From: Desulfococcaceae bacterium
GTDB lineage: Bacteria > Desulfobacterota > Desulfobacteria > Desulfobacterales > Desulfosalsimonadaceae
Assembly (NCBI GenBank): GCA_030145385.1
Contig: JAQYVU010000010.1
Location: forward strand, 1 to 64,000
Length of the DNA stretch: 64,000 bases
Direction of reading: 5' to 3'
Numbering within the stretch: position 1 is the first letter of the stretch; the number at the start of each line of letters is the position of its first letter. Of this stretch, positions 1 through 8,063 are shown piece by piece. The translations under genes were made by a program, and so were the position numbers. A model generated the notes under the pieces. That model was not told the origin of the DNA. It was given only the letters and a program-made list of their open reading frames with translations, and searched no databases.

Positions 1-5
1 TTTCT

Positions 6-91
6 GTCATTGCGAGGGAGGAACGACCGAAGCAATCTCCAGGAAAACGGGGAGATTACTTCGTCGTTCGTTCCTCTCTCCTCGTAATGAC
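6..91. repeat. Palindromic dispersed repeat, copy 1
   Basis: An imperfect inverted repeat. The outer arms read GTCATTGCGAGG and CCTCGTAATGAC, and the inner arms read GAAGCAATCTCC and GGAGATTACTTC. A second copy lies at 41514-41600 with the same arms. Elements with a CATTGCGAGG...GCAATCTC core are common dispersed intergenic palindromes in bacterial genomes. It encodes nothing obvious and could form a long hairpin. Confidence 0.8.
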
Positions 92-202
92 TGCCATTAT
101 GTCGTAGGTTGCGGCATCAACTTGAGCGAACCGGATATGCAAATAATTATTTTTATGCTTTTTTTGTCTGTTACAGAAGAGGATTGAGTAAAAATTGAGG
201 AA

Positions 203-247
203 AACAAAAAAAGAGCCGGTTTCCACAATGTGAAAACCGGCTCTTTT
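203..247 (-). terminator. Rho-independent terminator of the tRNA-Ser pair
   Basis: The arms AAGAGCCGGTTT and AAACCGGCTCTT form a strong stem. On the minus strand it is followed by a T-run (seen as A's at 203-212). It lies just downstream of both minus-strand tRNA genes, as expected for their shared terminator. Confidence 0.85.
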
Positions 248-256
248 GTACAAAAC

Positions 257-349
257 TGGCGGAGAGACAGGGATTCGAACCCTGGATGCAAGTTTCCCCA
301 CATACTCGCTTAGCAGGCGAGCGCCTTCAGCCGACTCGGCCATCTCTCC
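257..349 (-). tRNA. tRNA-Ser (anticodon GCU)
   Basis: On the minus strand the acceptor arms GGAGAGA and TCTCTCC pair, and the 3' end encodes G plus CCA. The anticodon stem CTCGC/GCGAG encloses the loop CTGCTAA, so the anticodon is GCU (serine AGC/AGU codons). A long variable arm and a GGTTCGAATCC T-loop are present, as expected of a class II serine tRNA. Confidence 0.95.
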
Positions 350-416
350 GAAACCTGATAAATCAGATTACTTTAGCTATTTGCTGATTTTCTGAAAATC
401 AGTTTATTGATTTTAT

Positions 417-502
417 TGGCGGAGAGAGTAGGATTCGAACCCACGGAGCTTTCGCTCAACGGTTTTCAAGACCGCCGCCTTCAACCACTCGGCCATCTCT
501 CC
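417..502 (-). tRNA. tRNA-Ser (anticodon UGA)
   Basis: The minus strand shows the same acceptor sequence as the neighbouring serine tRNA, an encoded CCA end, and the anticodon loop CTTGAAA (anticodon UGA). The long variable arm fits serine. It is 67 bases upstream of the GCU tRNA and probably shares its transcript. Confidence 0.95.
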
Positions 503-518
503 ATCAACTAAAGAAGTC

Positions 519-547
519 TTAATACAAAATTTACAGTTACAGGTCAA
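519..547 (-). promoter_or_regulatory. Sigma-70 type promoter for the tRNA-Ser pair
   Basis: On the minus strand, TTGACC (542-547) and TATTAA (519-524) are separated by 17 bases. The predicted start is about 10 bases before the first tRNA. Placement and spacing fit a stable-RNA promoter. Confidence 0.7.
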
Positions 548-737
548 TATTATTTTTTTTAAATACATCATATGTAAAAATATTTTCACCAGTTATTTTT
601 ATATATCCTGACCGATTTAATTGATTCCTTTTCATTTATCAGATATGACTTGATCTATATTTACCCCTGATTAACTATGCATCAATTCAATCAGGCAGTT
701 GTCCCTGATGAAGGATTTAAATGCTCTGCATTGGATA

Positions 738-768
738 TTGACATGTAAGTTTTTTAACTTATTATATA
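738..768 (+). promoter_or_regulatory. Promoter of the acidic-protein gene
   Basis: A perfect TTGACA (738-743) is followed after 17 bases by the AT-rich -10 region ATTATATA (761-768). This gives an untranslated leader of about 70-80 bases before the ATG at 850. The rest of the tRNA-to-gene gap (503-737) is AT-rich with no gene visible. Confidence 0.6.
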
Positions 769-804
769 GACTTGAAATAAATTACCGATTAAGGGCGTTG
801 ACCA

Positions 805-830
805 GCCGTATTTGAAATAATACGGCCTTA
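805..830 (+). promoter_or_regulatory. Leader hairpin before the acidic-protein gene
   Basis: GCCGTATT (805-812) and AATACGGC (819-826) form a perfect 8-bp stem with a 6-base loop, followed by CTTATTTTT. It lies between the promoter and the ribosome binding site (AAGGGAG, 836-842). It may act as an attenuator or mRNA stabiliser; the T-run is interrupted, so termination would be partial. Confidence 0.45.
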
Positions 831-849
831 TTTTTAAGGGAGAACCTAA

Positions 850-1305
850 ATGAAGCAAAAGTACTCAATTTTTAAAGATAATAAATCTGGCATCATAACA
901 ATCAAGGAATTTGCAGAATTAGATAAAGGTATGTTTTCATTGATTTTTGAAGAAACATACGATAGCGCGATGATCCAGGCGGCGATCGAAGAAGGAAAAG
1001 AGGCGCTGATATCTGTTATAAGAACCCCGAATCTTTACCCCATCGCAGAGTACGCTGAAAAAATAGCAGACACAGTCATCGAACTATTTAAAAACACAAC
1101 CCCTGCAGAAGAGCCGGTAGAGCTCGTTTTTAATGATATCAAATTAATGCAGAAAGAAAAAAAAGAGGAGACGGAAACACCAGAAGATGATTCTGTTGAA
1201 ATTGACGATCTGCTGGATGATGATGACAGTGATGTTTCCGAAAAAGACAAGGAGTCTTCTGAAAAAAGCAAGGAGTCTTCTGAAAAAGACAAAAATGACG
1301 GCTGA
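850..1305 (+). CDS. Hypothetical acidic protein
   Basis: A 151-residue protein that I do not recognise. Residues 1-95 look like a small folded alpha/beta domain. Residues 96-151 are low-complexity: an acidic run (IDDLLDDDDSD) and then three near-repeats of SEKxKESS. There is no signal peptide or membrane segment, so it is probably cytoplasmic. The start is supported by AAGGGAG seven bases upstream and by a promoter at 738-768. It is followed after 42 bases by a zinc-ribbon gene on the same strand, probably co-transcribed. The charged tail could be a flexible interaction region; no function can be assigned. Confidence 0.75.
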   Translation: MKQKYSIFKDNKSGIITIKEFAELDKGMFSLIFEETYDSAMIQAAIEEGKEALISVIRTPNLYPIAEYAEKIADTVIELFKNTTPAEEPVELVFNDIKLMQKEKKEETETPEDDSVEIDDLLDDDDSDVSEKDKESSEKSKESSEKDKNDG

Positions 1306-1347
1306 TGCGCGAACTGTGCAGCAGAAACCAATTTAAGGATAATTGAA

Positions 1348-2025
1348 ATGGCGTTTGAAACAAAAGAGCAGGTTCTGGAAAAAATACTCGAACAGGAAAA
1401 ACCTGTGTGCCCGAATTGTAATAAAGAGATGGATTTATGGGAAGTTCCGCCGGTTAATTTTAGTGACGGCCTGGGCTGGGATTCACCGTATTTATATATG
1501 TGTTTTAATGACGAATGTCCCATGTATGTCAGTGGATGGGATAATTTAATGGAAAATTATGCGCATCGGGCGTCATACCGATGCATCAAAAGTCCATTTA
1601 GCAAAAACTTTGAAGCCATGCCGGTGTTCAGCCCCATGGGCGGCCAGGGACAGAAAATTACTGAACAGGCGATGGCTGAAAAAGAAGCCCTCAAAGAAGC
1701 CATTAAAAAAGGCTTTTCCATTCTGGCCGATTGTTACACATCCAAGGATGACCTGAGCGTTATCCGGCTCCTTCTAGATATTCATGAACCCGTCCGGGTA
1801 CGTGTGAAAGCGGCGGAAATGGCAGGCGATCTGGCAGGCCTTGAAGCCCTTGACCTGATTAACAATTATAAATTCGGAAATGATATTCTGCAAAAAAAGG
1901 TTAAAGAAGCGGTCGATAAGATTCACGAACGGCATTTTACCAGAGAATGCCCGTTTTGTGCGGAAATAATCAAAAAACGGGCAAAAATCTGCAAACACTG
2001 TAATCGGGAAGTTGCCGGGCAATAA
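1348..2025 (+). CDS. Double zinc-ribbon protein with HEAT-like middle
   Basis: A 225-residue soluble protein with two treble-cleft or zinc-ribbon type metal sites. The first uses C21/C24 (CPNC) and C52/C57 (CFNDEC). The second, at the C-terminus, uses C201/C204 (CPFC) and C215/C218 (CKHC). Between them, about residues 120-185, is a helical stretch resembling HEAT-type repeats. The ribosome binding site AAGGATAA sits 7 bases before the ATG. The C-terminal ribbon resembles those found at the ends of many bacterial proteins of unknown role, where it usually mediates protein or nucleic-acid contact. No enzyme motif is seen and the role is unknown. It converges on the cNMP/PilZ gene. Confidence 0.8.
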   Translation: MAFETKEQVLEKILEQEKPVCPNCNKEMDLWEVPPVNFSDGLGWDSPYLYMCFNDECPMYVSGWDNLMENYAHRASYRCIKSPFSKNFEAMPVFSPMGGQGQKITEQAMAEKEALKEAIKKGFSILADCYTSKDDLSVIRLLLDIHEPVRVRVKAAEMAGDLAGLEALDLINNYKFGNDILQKKVKEAVDKIHERHFTRECPFCAEIIKKRAKICKHCNREVAGQ

Positions 2026-2027
2026 TA

Positions 2028-2059
2028 AAACCCGGGTCAGGTTATTCCTGATCCGGTTT
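2028..2059. terminator. Convergent hairpin terminator
   Basis: AAACCCGGGTCAGG and CCTGATCCGGTTT pair around a TTATT loop. The stem sits between the convergent zinc-ribbon and cNMP/PilZ genes and overlaps the stop codon of the latter. It can fold in either transcript, so it is probably bidirectional, although flanking T-runs are short. Confidence 0.6.
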
Positions 2060-3079
2060 GACCGCCATCCGGGACGGATCAACATCTTCAATCACTCTCT
2101 GCGCCCACTTGGTGTCAAACTTCAGGTGGATTGAATAATCATCAAAGACCTGGGGCTGGGCGGCAATGACTGTCATCAACTGCTCTACATTATGATAGGT
2201 GTTATACTTCATTGGCAGTTTAAAGCTGATCCTCAGCCGGCGGCCGAGCAGCATGCGAACCGTTTCCTTTTTTGAACTCTTGATAATAAATGAAATCCCT
2301 CCGGCAGAAAGGTCCGAAAGCTCTCCTTTATAGCCCTTTCCCATGGGTTTTCCGGCTTTATCCAAAAGCTGAAACATAACAGCTCCGGAAAGGTTCACCC
2401 GTTTATCCGACCGGCGTTCAATACTTTTACCTTCCAGTTCTTTTTTTACCAAATCATTTTTTATGCAGTAATCATACAGCTTGGACTCTAATGCCGGTAC
2501 CTCATTTTTCCACTTTTTTAATACATCGGTTTCAAGATATGTCGCTTTCACAGAATTCAGCGGAACCATCGAAACCGTACAAACAGTGGCAGAAAAAAAA
2601 GGTTCCTGGCCGATAATATCGCCGGAACCAAGAAGTTTAATCAGGTTTTCCTTGCCTCCCTGATTAAAGAGTGCTTTCACCTCGCCCTTATTAATAAAGT
2701 ATAAACGGCTATTTAGTTTGCCCTGCTCCATGATGGGCTCACCGGACTGAAACATTTTTGACTTCATTGAATAATACAGCGCGTTTCCCTCGGCGGTCGA
2801 CAGGGAATCATAGAGTTTGGACCAGATTTCAAGATGTTCCCGGTCCACGCTTTCACTTTTTTCCTCTTCTATGATCTCCCCGGAACGAACAATTTCCGTC
2901 AGCGCCATGGGATCTGTTCCATACAGTTTTTCATGCAGCGCTTCCGCTTTTTCAAAATTTTTTTCCTTGGCATATTCAACAATCAAATCAAAAAGCAATT
3001 TGCATGCGCCTTCAGTATCATTTTGATTGATACATTGATCAATCAATGCTTCCCGTTTGGATTTGTCATTTTCGCCCAT
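2042..3079 (-). CDS. Cyclic-nucleotide-binding / PilZ domain protein
   Basis: A 345-residue cytoplasmic regulator. Residues 1-70 are helical and TPR-like. Residues about 80-190 form a Crp-type cyclic-nucleotide-binding beta-barrel, with INKGEV and a GDIIGQEPF turn. Residues about 220-335 are a PilZ domain with the c-di-GMP-binding arginines in RRSDKR and the DLSAGG motif. It could therefore integrate a cyclic nucleotide with c-di-GMP. There is no DNA-binding or catalytic domain, so output is presumably by protein contact. It lies 9 bases downstream of the HEAT-repeat gene on the same strand, which may encode its partner. Family assignment is firm; ligand and target are inferred. Confidence 0.88.
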   Translation of the reverse strand: MGENDKSKREALIDQCINQNDTEGACKLLFDLIVEYAKEKNFEKAEALHEKLYGTDPMALTEIVRSGEIIEEEKSESVDREHLEIWSKLYDSLSTAEGNALYYSMKSKMFQSGEPIMEQGKLNSRLYFINKGEVKALFNQGGKENLIKLLGSGDIIGQEPFFSATVCTVSMVPLNSVKATYLETDVLKKWKNEVPALESKLYDYCIKNDLVKKELEGKSIERRSDKRVNLSGAVMFQLLDKAGKPMGKGYKGELSDLSAGGISFIIKSSKKETVRMLLGRRLRISFKLPMKYNTYHNVEQLMTVIAAQPQVFDDYSIHLKFDTKWAQRVIEDVDPSRMAVKPDQE

Positions 3080-3088
3080 GCCCCCTCC

Positions 3089-5344
3089 TTACACTGTGGT
3101 ACCAGTTGCTGATTGAATCTTGTTCAATGCATCGTTAGCAGCGGCCCTCACGGTTGGATCATAAACTTTCGTTAAAAAACCTTTGGTTCGGATAATTCTT
3201 TTTAGAACCGGCACAGCCTTTTCTTCGCCCATGCGACCGAGCGCTTCGCAAATTTTTATCATTATATCGGTTTTCACTTTTTTAGACCTGCCGGGTGTTT
3301 TTGACTCCAGCATTTCAATCATGCTTGGCACCGGTTCACGATATTTCAGGGTTCCAATTACTGAAAAAACAGTACTTTTCACCTCATCGTCAACCGTATA
3401 CAAATTTTTATATAATACTTTTCCGGCAGCTGCGCCACCGATATTCTGAATCGCAAGAACCCCTTCCCGCTGAATCCGGGGATTTTTATCTTTCAGTAAC
3501 TGTTCCAGCAGCTTTAAATCAGATGTATTTCCGATGCGGCCCAGCAAAAGGGTCAGGTTCCGGACATAAAACCAGGGGCCTTTCTGTTGAATTCTTTCCG
3601 CAACCGGTTGTGCGCAAGGTGCCCCAATTTCAATTATTACCCGAACAATACGATTCCTTTCGGCTCGATTTTGACTGTCATGCAGAAGATCCAGCAATCG
3701 CTCGATATTGACAGACCCAAGAATGACCAGACAACGAATATCTTCTTTGACGGTCGCCGCCCTTTCTGTATTCAGATTCTGCAGCAATTTATTCATTATA
3801 TCTTCTGTTGCCAGGTTTTGCAACAATTTCGCGGCCACCTTCTGTATTTCTTCCCCTTTTTTCAGACTCCCGAGATATATTAAATTCATTGCATCAAGGA
3901 TATCTTCCGCATCCTTGAAACGAAACTGCTCAATCAACGTTTGGGCTAATTTTTGAAGCTGGCCGGCAATTTTTTCATATATCGGCGAAAATTTTGTTTC
4001 AAGCTTGACCCATTCCGTCAATTTGCGCGACAGCAAAATCCTTTCTTCCAGGCAACCGGTGGATTCGAATTTTTCATCAATTTCAGCCAGCAGCTCCACT
4101 GTGGCAATTCTTGTGTCAGGATCTTTATTGAGAAGCAAATGCCCCATTTGACCAAACAACGTAACAATCGTGGAATATTTCTCGTTTGACAATAAGCTTT
4201 GAACCGTTTCATTCATTCGATCCAACATTACACGCTCATGGGACACCATGGCCTGGCACTTTAATATACTGCTTAAAGCCGACTCCAACTGTCCGGCGCG
4301 CTGTTTAAAAGCCTCGGATGCCGATTCGTCTCCGGCTGCTTCGATCGGAATTTTTCCGGAGATAAACCGGACCTTCTTTATATTTTTCATCAGGCTGGCA
4401 ACCTGGCGGTTTGTCACGATTTGGGGAAGGGAGCATTCACCCGCTTCTGCAACCATGTTCACCATTTGTTGTATCCGGTGAATAAAATTTTTAAATTTAT
4501 CATCATCCAGTTCTTTTACAAAAACATCTAAAAAACTATCCCCAAATACACCGTCCAGATCCTGCGTCAAAACGGTCATCAACCCGTCATCGTTCATTTC
4601 CGTTAAGGAATGAATAAGATATTTTGAAATTTCCGATTTATCAACATCGGAAGCCGTCTCGAACGCCCCCATCATTCGGGCAAAGATCTCTGATAAATCC
4701 TCTGGCCTGTGATTTGCGGCATCTTCCATTAATTGCTTTACCCCGGATTCAAACACTCGTGAAATCCACTCAGGGTCGGTGGCAAGGTTTCTAAACGATT
4801 CAAGCATCTCTTTTGACACGGACTGATCGCCTAAAACATATTTTACAATATCCTCGTCAGTAATTTCCATACCCGCAACAATACTTTGGCCGGAATCCTT
4901 CTCCACGTATATTTTTTCATCGATTTGAATATGGGTTATTTTCTGATCCTTGACCAATTGTCTTATATTTTCAGCATGTTTAATATCTTCGGGACTTTTT
5001 CCGATAATCTGAATAAAACTGATGAGCTCCCTGTTTGTAACGCCTTTTTCAAAGGAAATGCTCCGAATTTTCCAATCGAGCATTACTCCTAAAAAAGCAA
5101 TGATCGGGAGTTTTTTTTGCTCTATTTCGGCCAGCGGTTCACCCTGAACAATCAGCGTTCTTTCCGCCTCGCCGTATTCAACGACATCCGTATGCTTCAT
5201 AATCGCGGACAGGGCTATGGAGATGCGGTTTACCGAGTTGACAATCAAATCACTGGTCGCCGGGTACAGACGGATATTATTGATCGCTGTATTGATGGGA
5301 AAAATCAAGTCGATGGCACTTTTTTGAATGTTGACATTGCTCAT
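3089..5344 (-). CDS. Large HEAT-repeat protein
   Basis: A 751-residue soluble, mostly helical protein. The N-terminal 130 residues (with LYPATS and LIVQGEPL) match a module seen ahead of HEAT or signalling domains in other deltaproteobacterial proteins. The C-terminal third (about 530-750) contains clear HEAT-like repeats with RNRIVRVIIEIG, LLGRIGN, VLAIQNIGG and ICEALGRMG helices. No enzyme motif is visible. It is most likely a scaffold that forms an operon with the following cNMP/PilZ sensor (9-base gap). There is no good Shine-Dalgarno before the ATG at 5342-5344, so the exact start is less certain. Confidence 0.8.
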   Translation of the reverse strand: MSNVNIQKSAIDLIFPINTAINNIRLYPATSDLIVNSVNRISIALSAIMKHTDVVEYGEAERTLIVQGEPLAEIEQKKLPIIAFLGVMLDWKIRSISFEKGVTNRELISFIQIIGKSPEDIKHAENIRQLVKDQKITHIQIDEKIYVEKDSGQSIVAGMEITDEDIVKYVLGDQSVSKEMLESFRNLATDPEWISRVFESGVKQLMEDAANHRPEDLSEIFARMMGAFETASDVDKSEISKYLIHSLTEMNDDGLMTVLTQDLDGVFGDSFLDVFVKELDDDKFKNFIHRIQQMVNMVAEAGECSLPQIVTNRQVASLMKNIKKVRFISGKIPIEAAGDESASEAFKQRAGQLESALSSILKCQAMVSHERVMLDRMNETVQSLLSNEKYSTIVTLFGQMGHLLLNKDPDTRIATVELLAEIDEKFESTGCLEERILLSRKLTEWVKLETKFSPIYEKIAGQLQKLAQTLIEQFRFKDAEDILDAMNLIYLGSLKKGEEIQKVAAKLLQNLATEDIMNKLLQNLNTERAATVKEDIRCLVILGSVNIERLLDLLHDSQNRAERNRIVRVIIEIGAPCAQPVAERIQQKGPWFYVRNLTLLLGRIGNTSDLKLLEQLLKDKNPRIQREGVLAIQNIGGAAAGKVLYKNLYTVDDEVKSTVFSVIGTLKYREPVPSMIEMLESKTPGRSKKVKTDIMIKICEALGRMGEEKAVPVLKRIIRTKGFLTKVYDPTVRAAANDALNKIQSATGTTV

Positions 5345-5393
5345 AATTTTTTAGTTATTCATTGTTTGTTTGGTAATCAGATTCAAAGAGCAT

Positions 5394-5434
5394 AAAAAAA
5401 AGCGCCTCCATTTTCATAAAAATCGGCATGGCGC
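5394..5434 (-). terminator. Terminator of the nadD-rsfS-gpmI-HSDR_N operon
   Basis: On the minus strand GCGCC and GGCGC, with an inner ATTTT/AAAAT pairing, form a stem followed directly by eight T's (A's at 5394-5401). It lies between the end of the HSDR_N gene and the start of the HEAT gene and so separates two operons. Confidence 0.65.
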
Positions 5435-5475
5435 ACAAATTCCAATAAATAATAAATATTTAAGCTACTTAACAA

Positions 5476-5538
5476 CAACGAAGAATGCAATGCAACCCAA
5501 ATCTTAAACAGACATTGGACTTTTTGCGAAGCCATCAT
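5476..5538 (-). repeat. Half-copy of the AGCCC/GGCTT intergenic element
   Basis: On the + strand this reads ACGAAGAATGC, TGCAACCCAAA and GGACTTTTTGCGAAGCC in order. It matches the reverse complement of the left half of the elements at 17942-18089 and 20347-20490. Only about 60 bp are present. It overlaps the stop codon of the HSDR_N gene. Confidence 0.7.
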
Positions 5539-6080
5539 TCGTTGATTTTTCGGGAAACATTTATATTCATACTGTCATAGGATCGAAAAATAATTTTTTC
5601 TTTTTCCAGTTTTTTATCTGAAAATTCAAGTGGATGGAATCCTGATAAAATTTCGGCGGCTTGTAAGCGTGAAGGAATGCGGCTCAACCCCTCTCCAATT
5701 TTTTTCCCGGAAATTGTTTCATAAATGACCGCTGTATGACTATCTGAAACCACGGCATACGGGATCGGTTTGGACTCAAAAATTCGGGATGCGGAAATCA
5801 CCTCCCGCTCCCTGGATTCCAGGGATCCGGCGGCGCACTTAATTACCATAAAACTTCTGTTTTCAACGGATACAACCAGATCCAGCTGGGACGAATAATG
5901 ACTGCCGCCAATATCGATCTCGATGTCCGCATCAACACGAATATCTTTTTTTGGGTAGCCTTTTGTTTCCACAAAATAAAGTTCAAGGCGTTGCCGGATT
6001 TCTTCGACCCCCACATTGGGAACCGTTTTACCGGTGACGTAATCCACAAGCATATCATATTTTTTTTCATTATCAGACAT
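5535..6080 (-). CDS. HsdR N-terminal-like (PD-(D/E)XK fold) protein, probably inactive
   Basis: A 181-residue protein resembling the type I restriction enzyme R N-terminal nuclease-like domain (HSDR_N_2 family), standing alone without helicase or methylase partners. The expected metal-binding motif D...(E)xK is degenerate. D67 is present in QLDLVV, but the usual I-E-C-K reads I-K81-C-A83, so both the glutamate and the lysine are replaced. This argues against nuclease activity. It is the last gene of the nadD-rsfS-gpmI operon and is followed by a terminator. The family is fairly clear; the role is unknown. CAGGATATA precedes the ATG. Confidence 0.75.
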   Translation of the reverse strand: MSDNEKKYDMLVDYVTGKTVPNVGVEEIRQRLELYFVETKGYPKKDIRVDADIEIDIGGSHYSSQLDLVVSVENRSFMVIKCAAGSLESREREVISASRIFESKPIPYAVVSDSHTAVIYETISGKKIGEGLSRIPSRLQAAEILSGFHPLEFSDKKLEKEKIIFRSYDSMNINVSRKINE

Positions 6081-6099
6081 ATTATATCCTGACTTAATC

Positions 6100-7644
6100 T
6101 TATAAAATTAATGAACTTCCGGTCATTTCCAACGGTTTTTCAATGCCCATAATATCCAGCATTGTTGGCGCGATATCGCCTAACACCCCTTCTTTTAGAC
6201 GAATATTTTGAAGCCTGTCACTCACCAGAACCAGGGGCACCGGGTTTAATGTGTGCGCTGTAAACGTCCGGTTGTTTTCATCCTTCATTTTTTCCGCATT
6301 GCCGTGATCTGCGGTAACCAGAACCGTGCCCCCTTTTGCAAGAACGGCAGAAACCACTTTTTCCGCGCATTGATCCACAACCTCACAGGCCTTAACGGCT
6401 GCTTCAATAATACCCGTATGACCAACCATATCCAGGTTGGCAAAATTGAGTACGATCATTTGGTACTTTTCCGACTCAACAAAAGAAACGGTTTTTTCAG
6501 CCACTTCATAGGCGCTCATTTCCGGTTTCTGATCATAGGTGGACACCTCACGGGGAGACGGCACCAGGTGGCGGTCTTCATTGGGAAACGGTCTTTCCTC
6601 GCCGCCGTTAAAGAAATACGTGACATGGGCGTATTTTTCCGTTTCCGCGATCCGCAACTGATTCAAGCCCTGCGCACTGACCACTTCACCCAGAACCTTT
6701 TTCAAATGAACCGGGGCAAACGCCACCGGCAGGGTAAATGTTTCATCATAGAGGGCCATGCACACAAAGTCGCACAAATCGATGGTTTTTACCTTATTAA
6801 ATTGATTAAATCCGGGTTCCGTGAACGCCCGGGTGATCTGCCGGGCACGGTCCGGACGAAAATTAAAAAAGATAACCCCGTCATTATCCGACACTGTTTT
6901 CACGGGATTTCCATTGTCATTGACCATAATGACGGGTTTAACGAATTCATCGGTTTGGCCCTTCGCATACGCATTTGAAACGGCTGTCACCGGGTCCGCT
7001 TCCTTGGAACCTTCTCCAAGCGCATACAGCCGGTAGGCCCTTTCCGTGCGGTTCCAGCGGGTATCCCGGTCCATGGCGTAATAACGACCGCAGATACTTG
7101 CGATCCGACCGGTTTTTTTTGCGTCCAGATACGCTTGCAGCGATTTTATGTACTTAACACCGCTGTCCGGCGGCGTGTCTCTGCCGTCTAAAATAGCGTG
7201 GATGAAAATTTCCGTGATCCCCTTTTGAATAGCCATATCGATGAGCGCAAAAAGGTGGGTCAGCTGACTGTGAACCCCGCCGTCGGAAACCAGTCCCATT
7301 AAATGCAGGGCAGACCCTTTTTCCTTTACTTTTGCCATACCTGCACTTAATGCCCCATTGTCAAAAAACGACCGGTCCTGGATTGCCATATCAATCCGCA
7401 GCAAACCCTGATAAACGATCCGGCCGGCACCGATATTTAAGTGCCCGACCTCGGAATTCCCCATGATACCCTCGGGCAGACCAACAGCCTTGCCGGAACA
7501 CTGCAGCCGGGAATTGGAATATTTTTTTATAATACTGTCTAAAAAAGGAGTTTTTGCCAGGGTAATTGCATTGCCATTTTGGTTTGACGCGGAAATTCCC
7601 CATCCGTCCAAAATCATCAATACACAAGGCCCGTTTACTTTCAT
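6100..7644 (-). CDS. gpmI: 2,3-bisphosphoglycerate-independent phosphoglycerate mutase
   Basis: Interconverts 3- and 2-phosphoglycerate in glycolysis and gluconeogenesis in the cytoplasm, using two Mn ions and a phosphoserine intermediate. The protein is 514 residues, normal for GpmI. Visible motifs are LDGWG (metal ligand), GNSEVGH carrying the catalytic serine, LDGRDTPP, and TADHGNAEKM near the C-terminus. The ATG at 7642-7644 follows a GTG that overlaps the rsfS stop. I prefer the ATG (MKVNGPC), which gives a TGATG junction and translational coupling to rsfS. Confidence 0.97.
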   Translation of the reverse strand: MKVNGPCVLMILDGWGISASNQNGNAITLAKTPFLDSIIKKYSNSRLQCSGKAVGLPEGIMGNSEVGHLNIGAGRIVYQGLLRIDMAIQDRSFFDNGALSAGMAKVKEKGSALHLMGLVSDGGVHSQLTHLFALIDMAIQKGITEIFIHAILDGRDTPPDSGVKYIKSLQAYLDAKKTGRIASICGRYYAMDRDTRWNRTERAYRLYALGEGSKEADPVTAVSNAYAKGQTDEFVKPVIMVNDNGNPVKTVSDNDGVIFFNFRPDRARQITRAFTEPGFNQFNKVKTIDLCDFVCMALYDETFTLPVAFAPVHLKKVLGEVVSAQGLNQLRIAETEKYAHVTYFFNGGEERPFPNEDRHLVPSPREVSTYDQKPEMSAYEVAEKTVSFVESEKYQMIVLNFANLDMVGHTGIIEAAVKACEVVDQCAEKVVSAVLAKGGTVLVTADHGNAEKMKDENNRTFTAHTLNPVPLVLVSDRLQNIRLKEGVLGDIAPTMLDIMGIEKPLEMTGSSLIL

Positions 7645-8063
7645 CACAATTCGGCCTTTCCGCTGTTTTCATCAATTTCCGTTATATCGACATAATCTTC
7701 AATGGCGACCCGCGCAGCATTCGCCCAAAATCCCTCCAGGTCATAAAATTCCCGCACCGGCTCCAGAAACACGTGAACCATTATATGACCGTAGTCCAGC
7801 AGGACCCAGTGGCCATCTTTCAGGCCTTCAATACCAATGGGCGCAATTCCGTGTTTTTTTAAATCCTCTTTGATATGTTCGGCAATGGCGGTGACCTGCC
7901 GGTTTGATTTCCCGGAACATATCAGAAAGGCATCTGTAAAGGATGTCTGCGTCCTGAGATCCAGAATAACAAGATCCCTTGCTTTTCTGCCCAGTGCGGC
8001 TTTAATAAAAAATTTTATCGATGGATCTAATATGTCCGAGGGATCTAATATGTCGGGGGTCAT
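7644..8063 (-). CDS. rsfS: Ribosomal silencing factor RsfS
   Basis: An Iojap/DUF143 protein that binds L14 on the 50S subunit and blocks subunit joining in starvation. The protein is 139 residues. The core has DLVILDLR, DAFLICSG, GHWVLLDYG and VHVFLEPVREFYDLE. Family members usually begin near the helix KFFIKAALGRKARD. Here there is an extra N-terminal stretch containing an exact duplication (DILDPS twice), caused by a short tandem DNA repeat at about 8022-8056. It overlaps nadD by 4 bp (ATGA). Confidence 0.95.
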   Translation of the reverse strand: MTPDILDPSDILDPSIKFFIKAALGRKARDLVILDLRTQTSFTDAFLICSGKSNRQVTAIAEHIKEDLKKHGIAPIGIEGLKDGHWVLLDYGHIMVHVFLEPVREFYDLEGFWANAARVAIEDYVDITEIDENSGKAEL

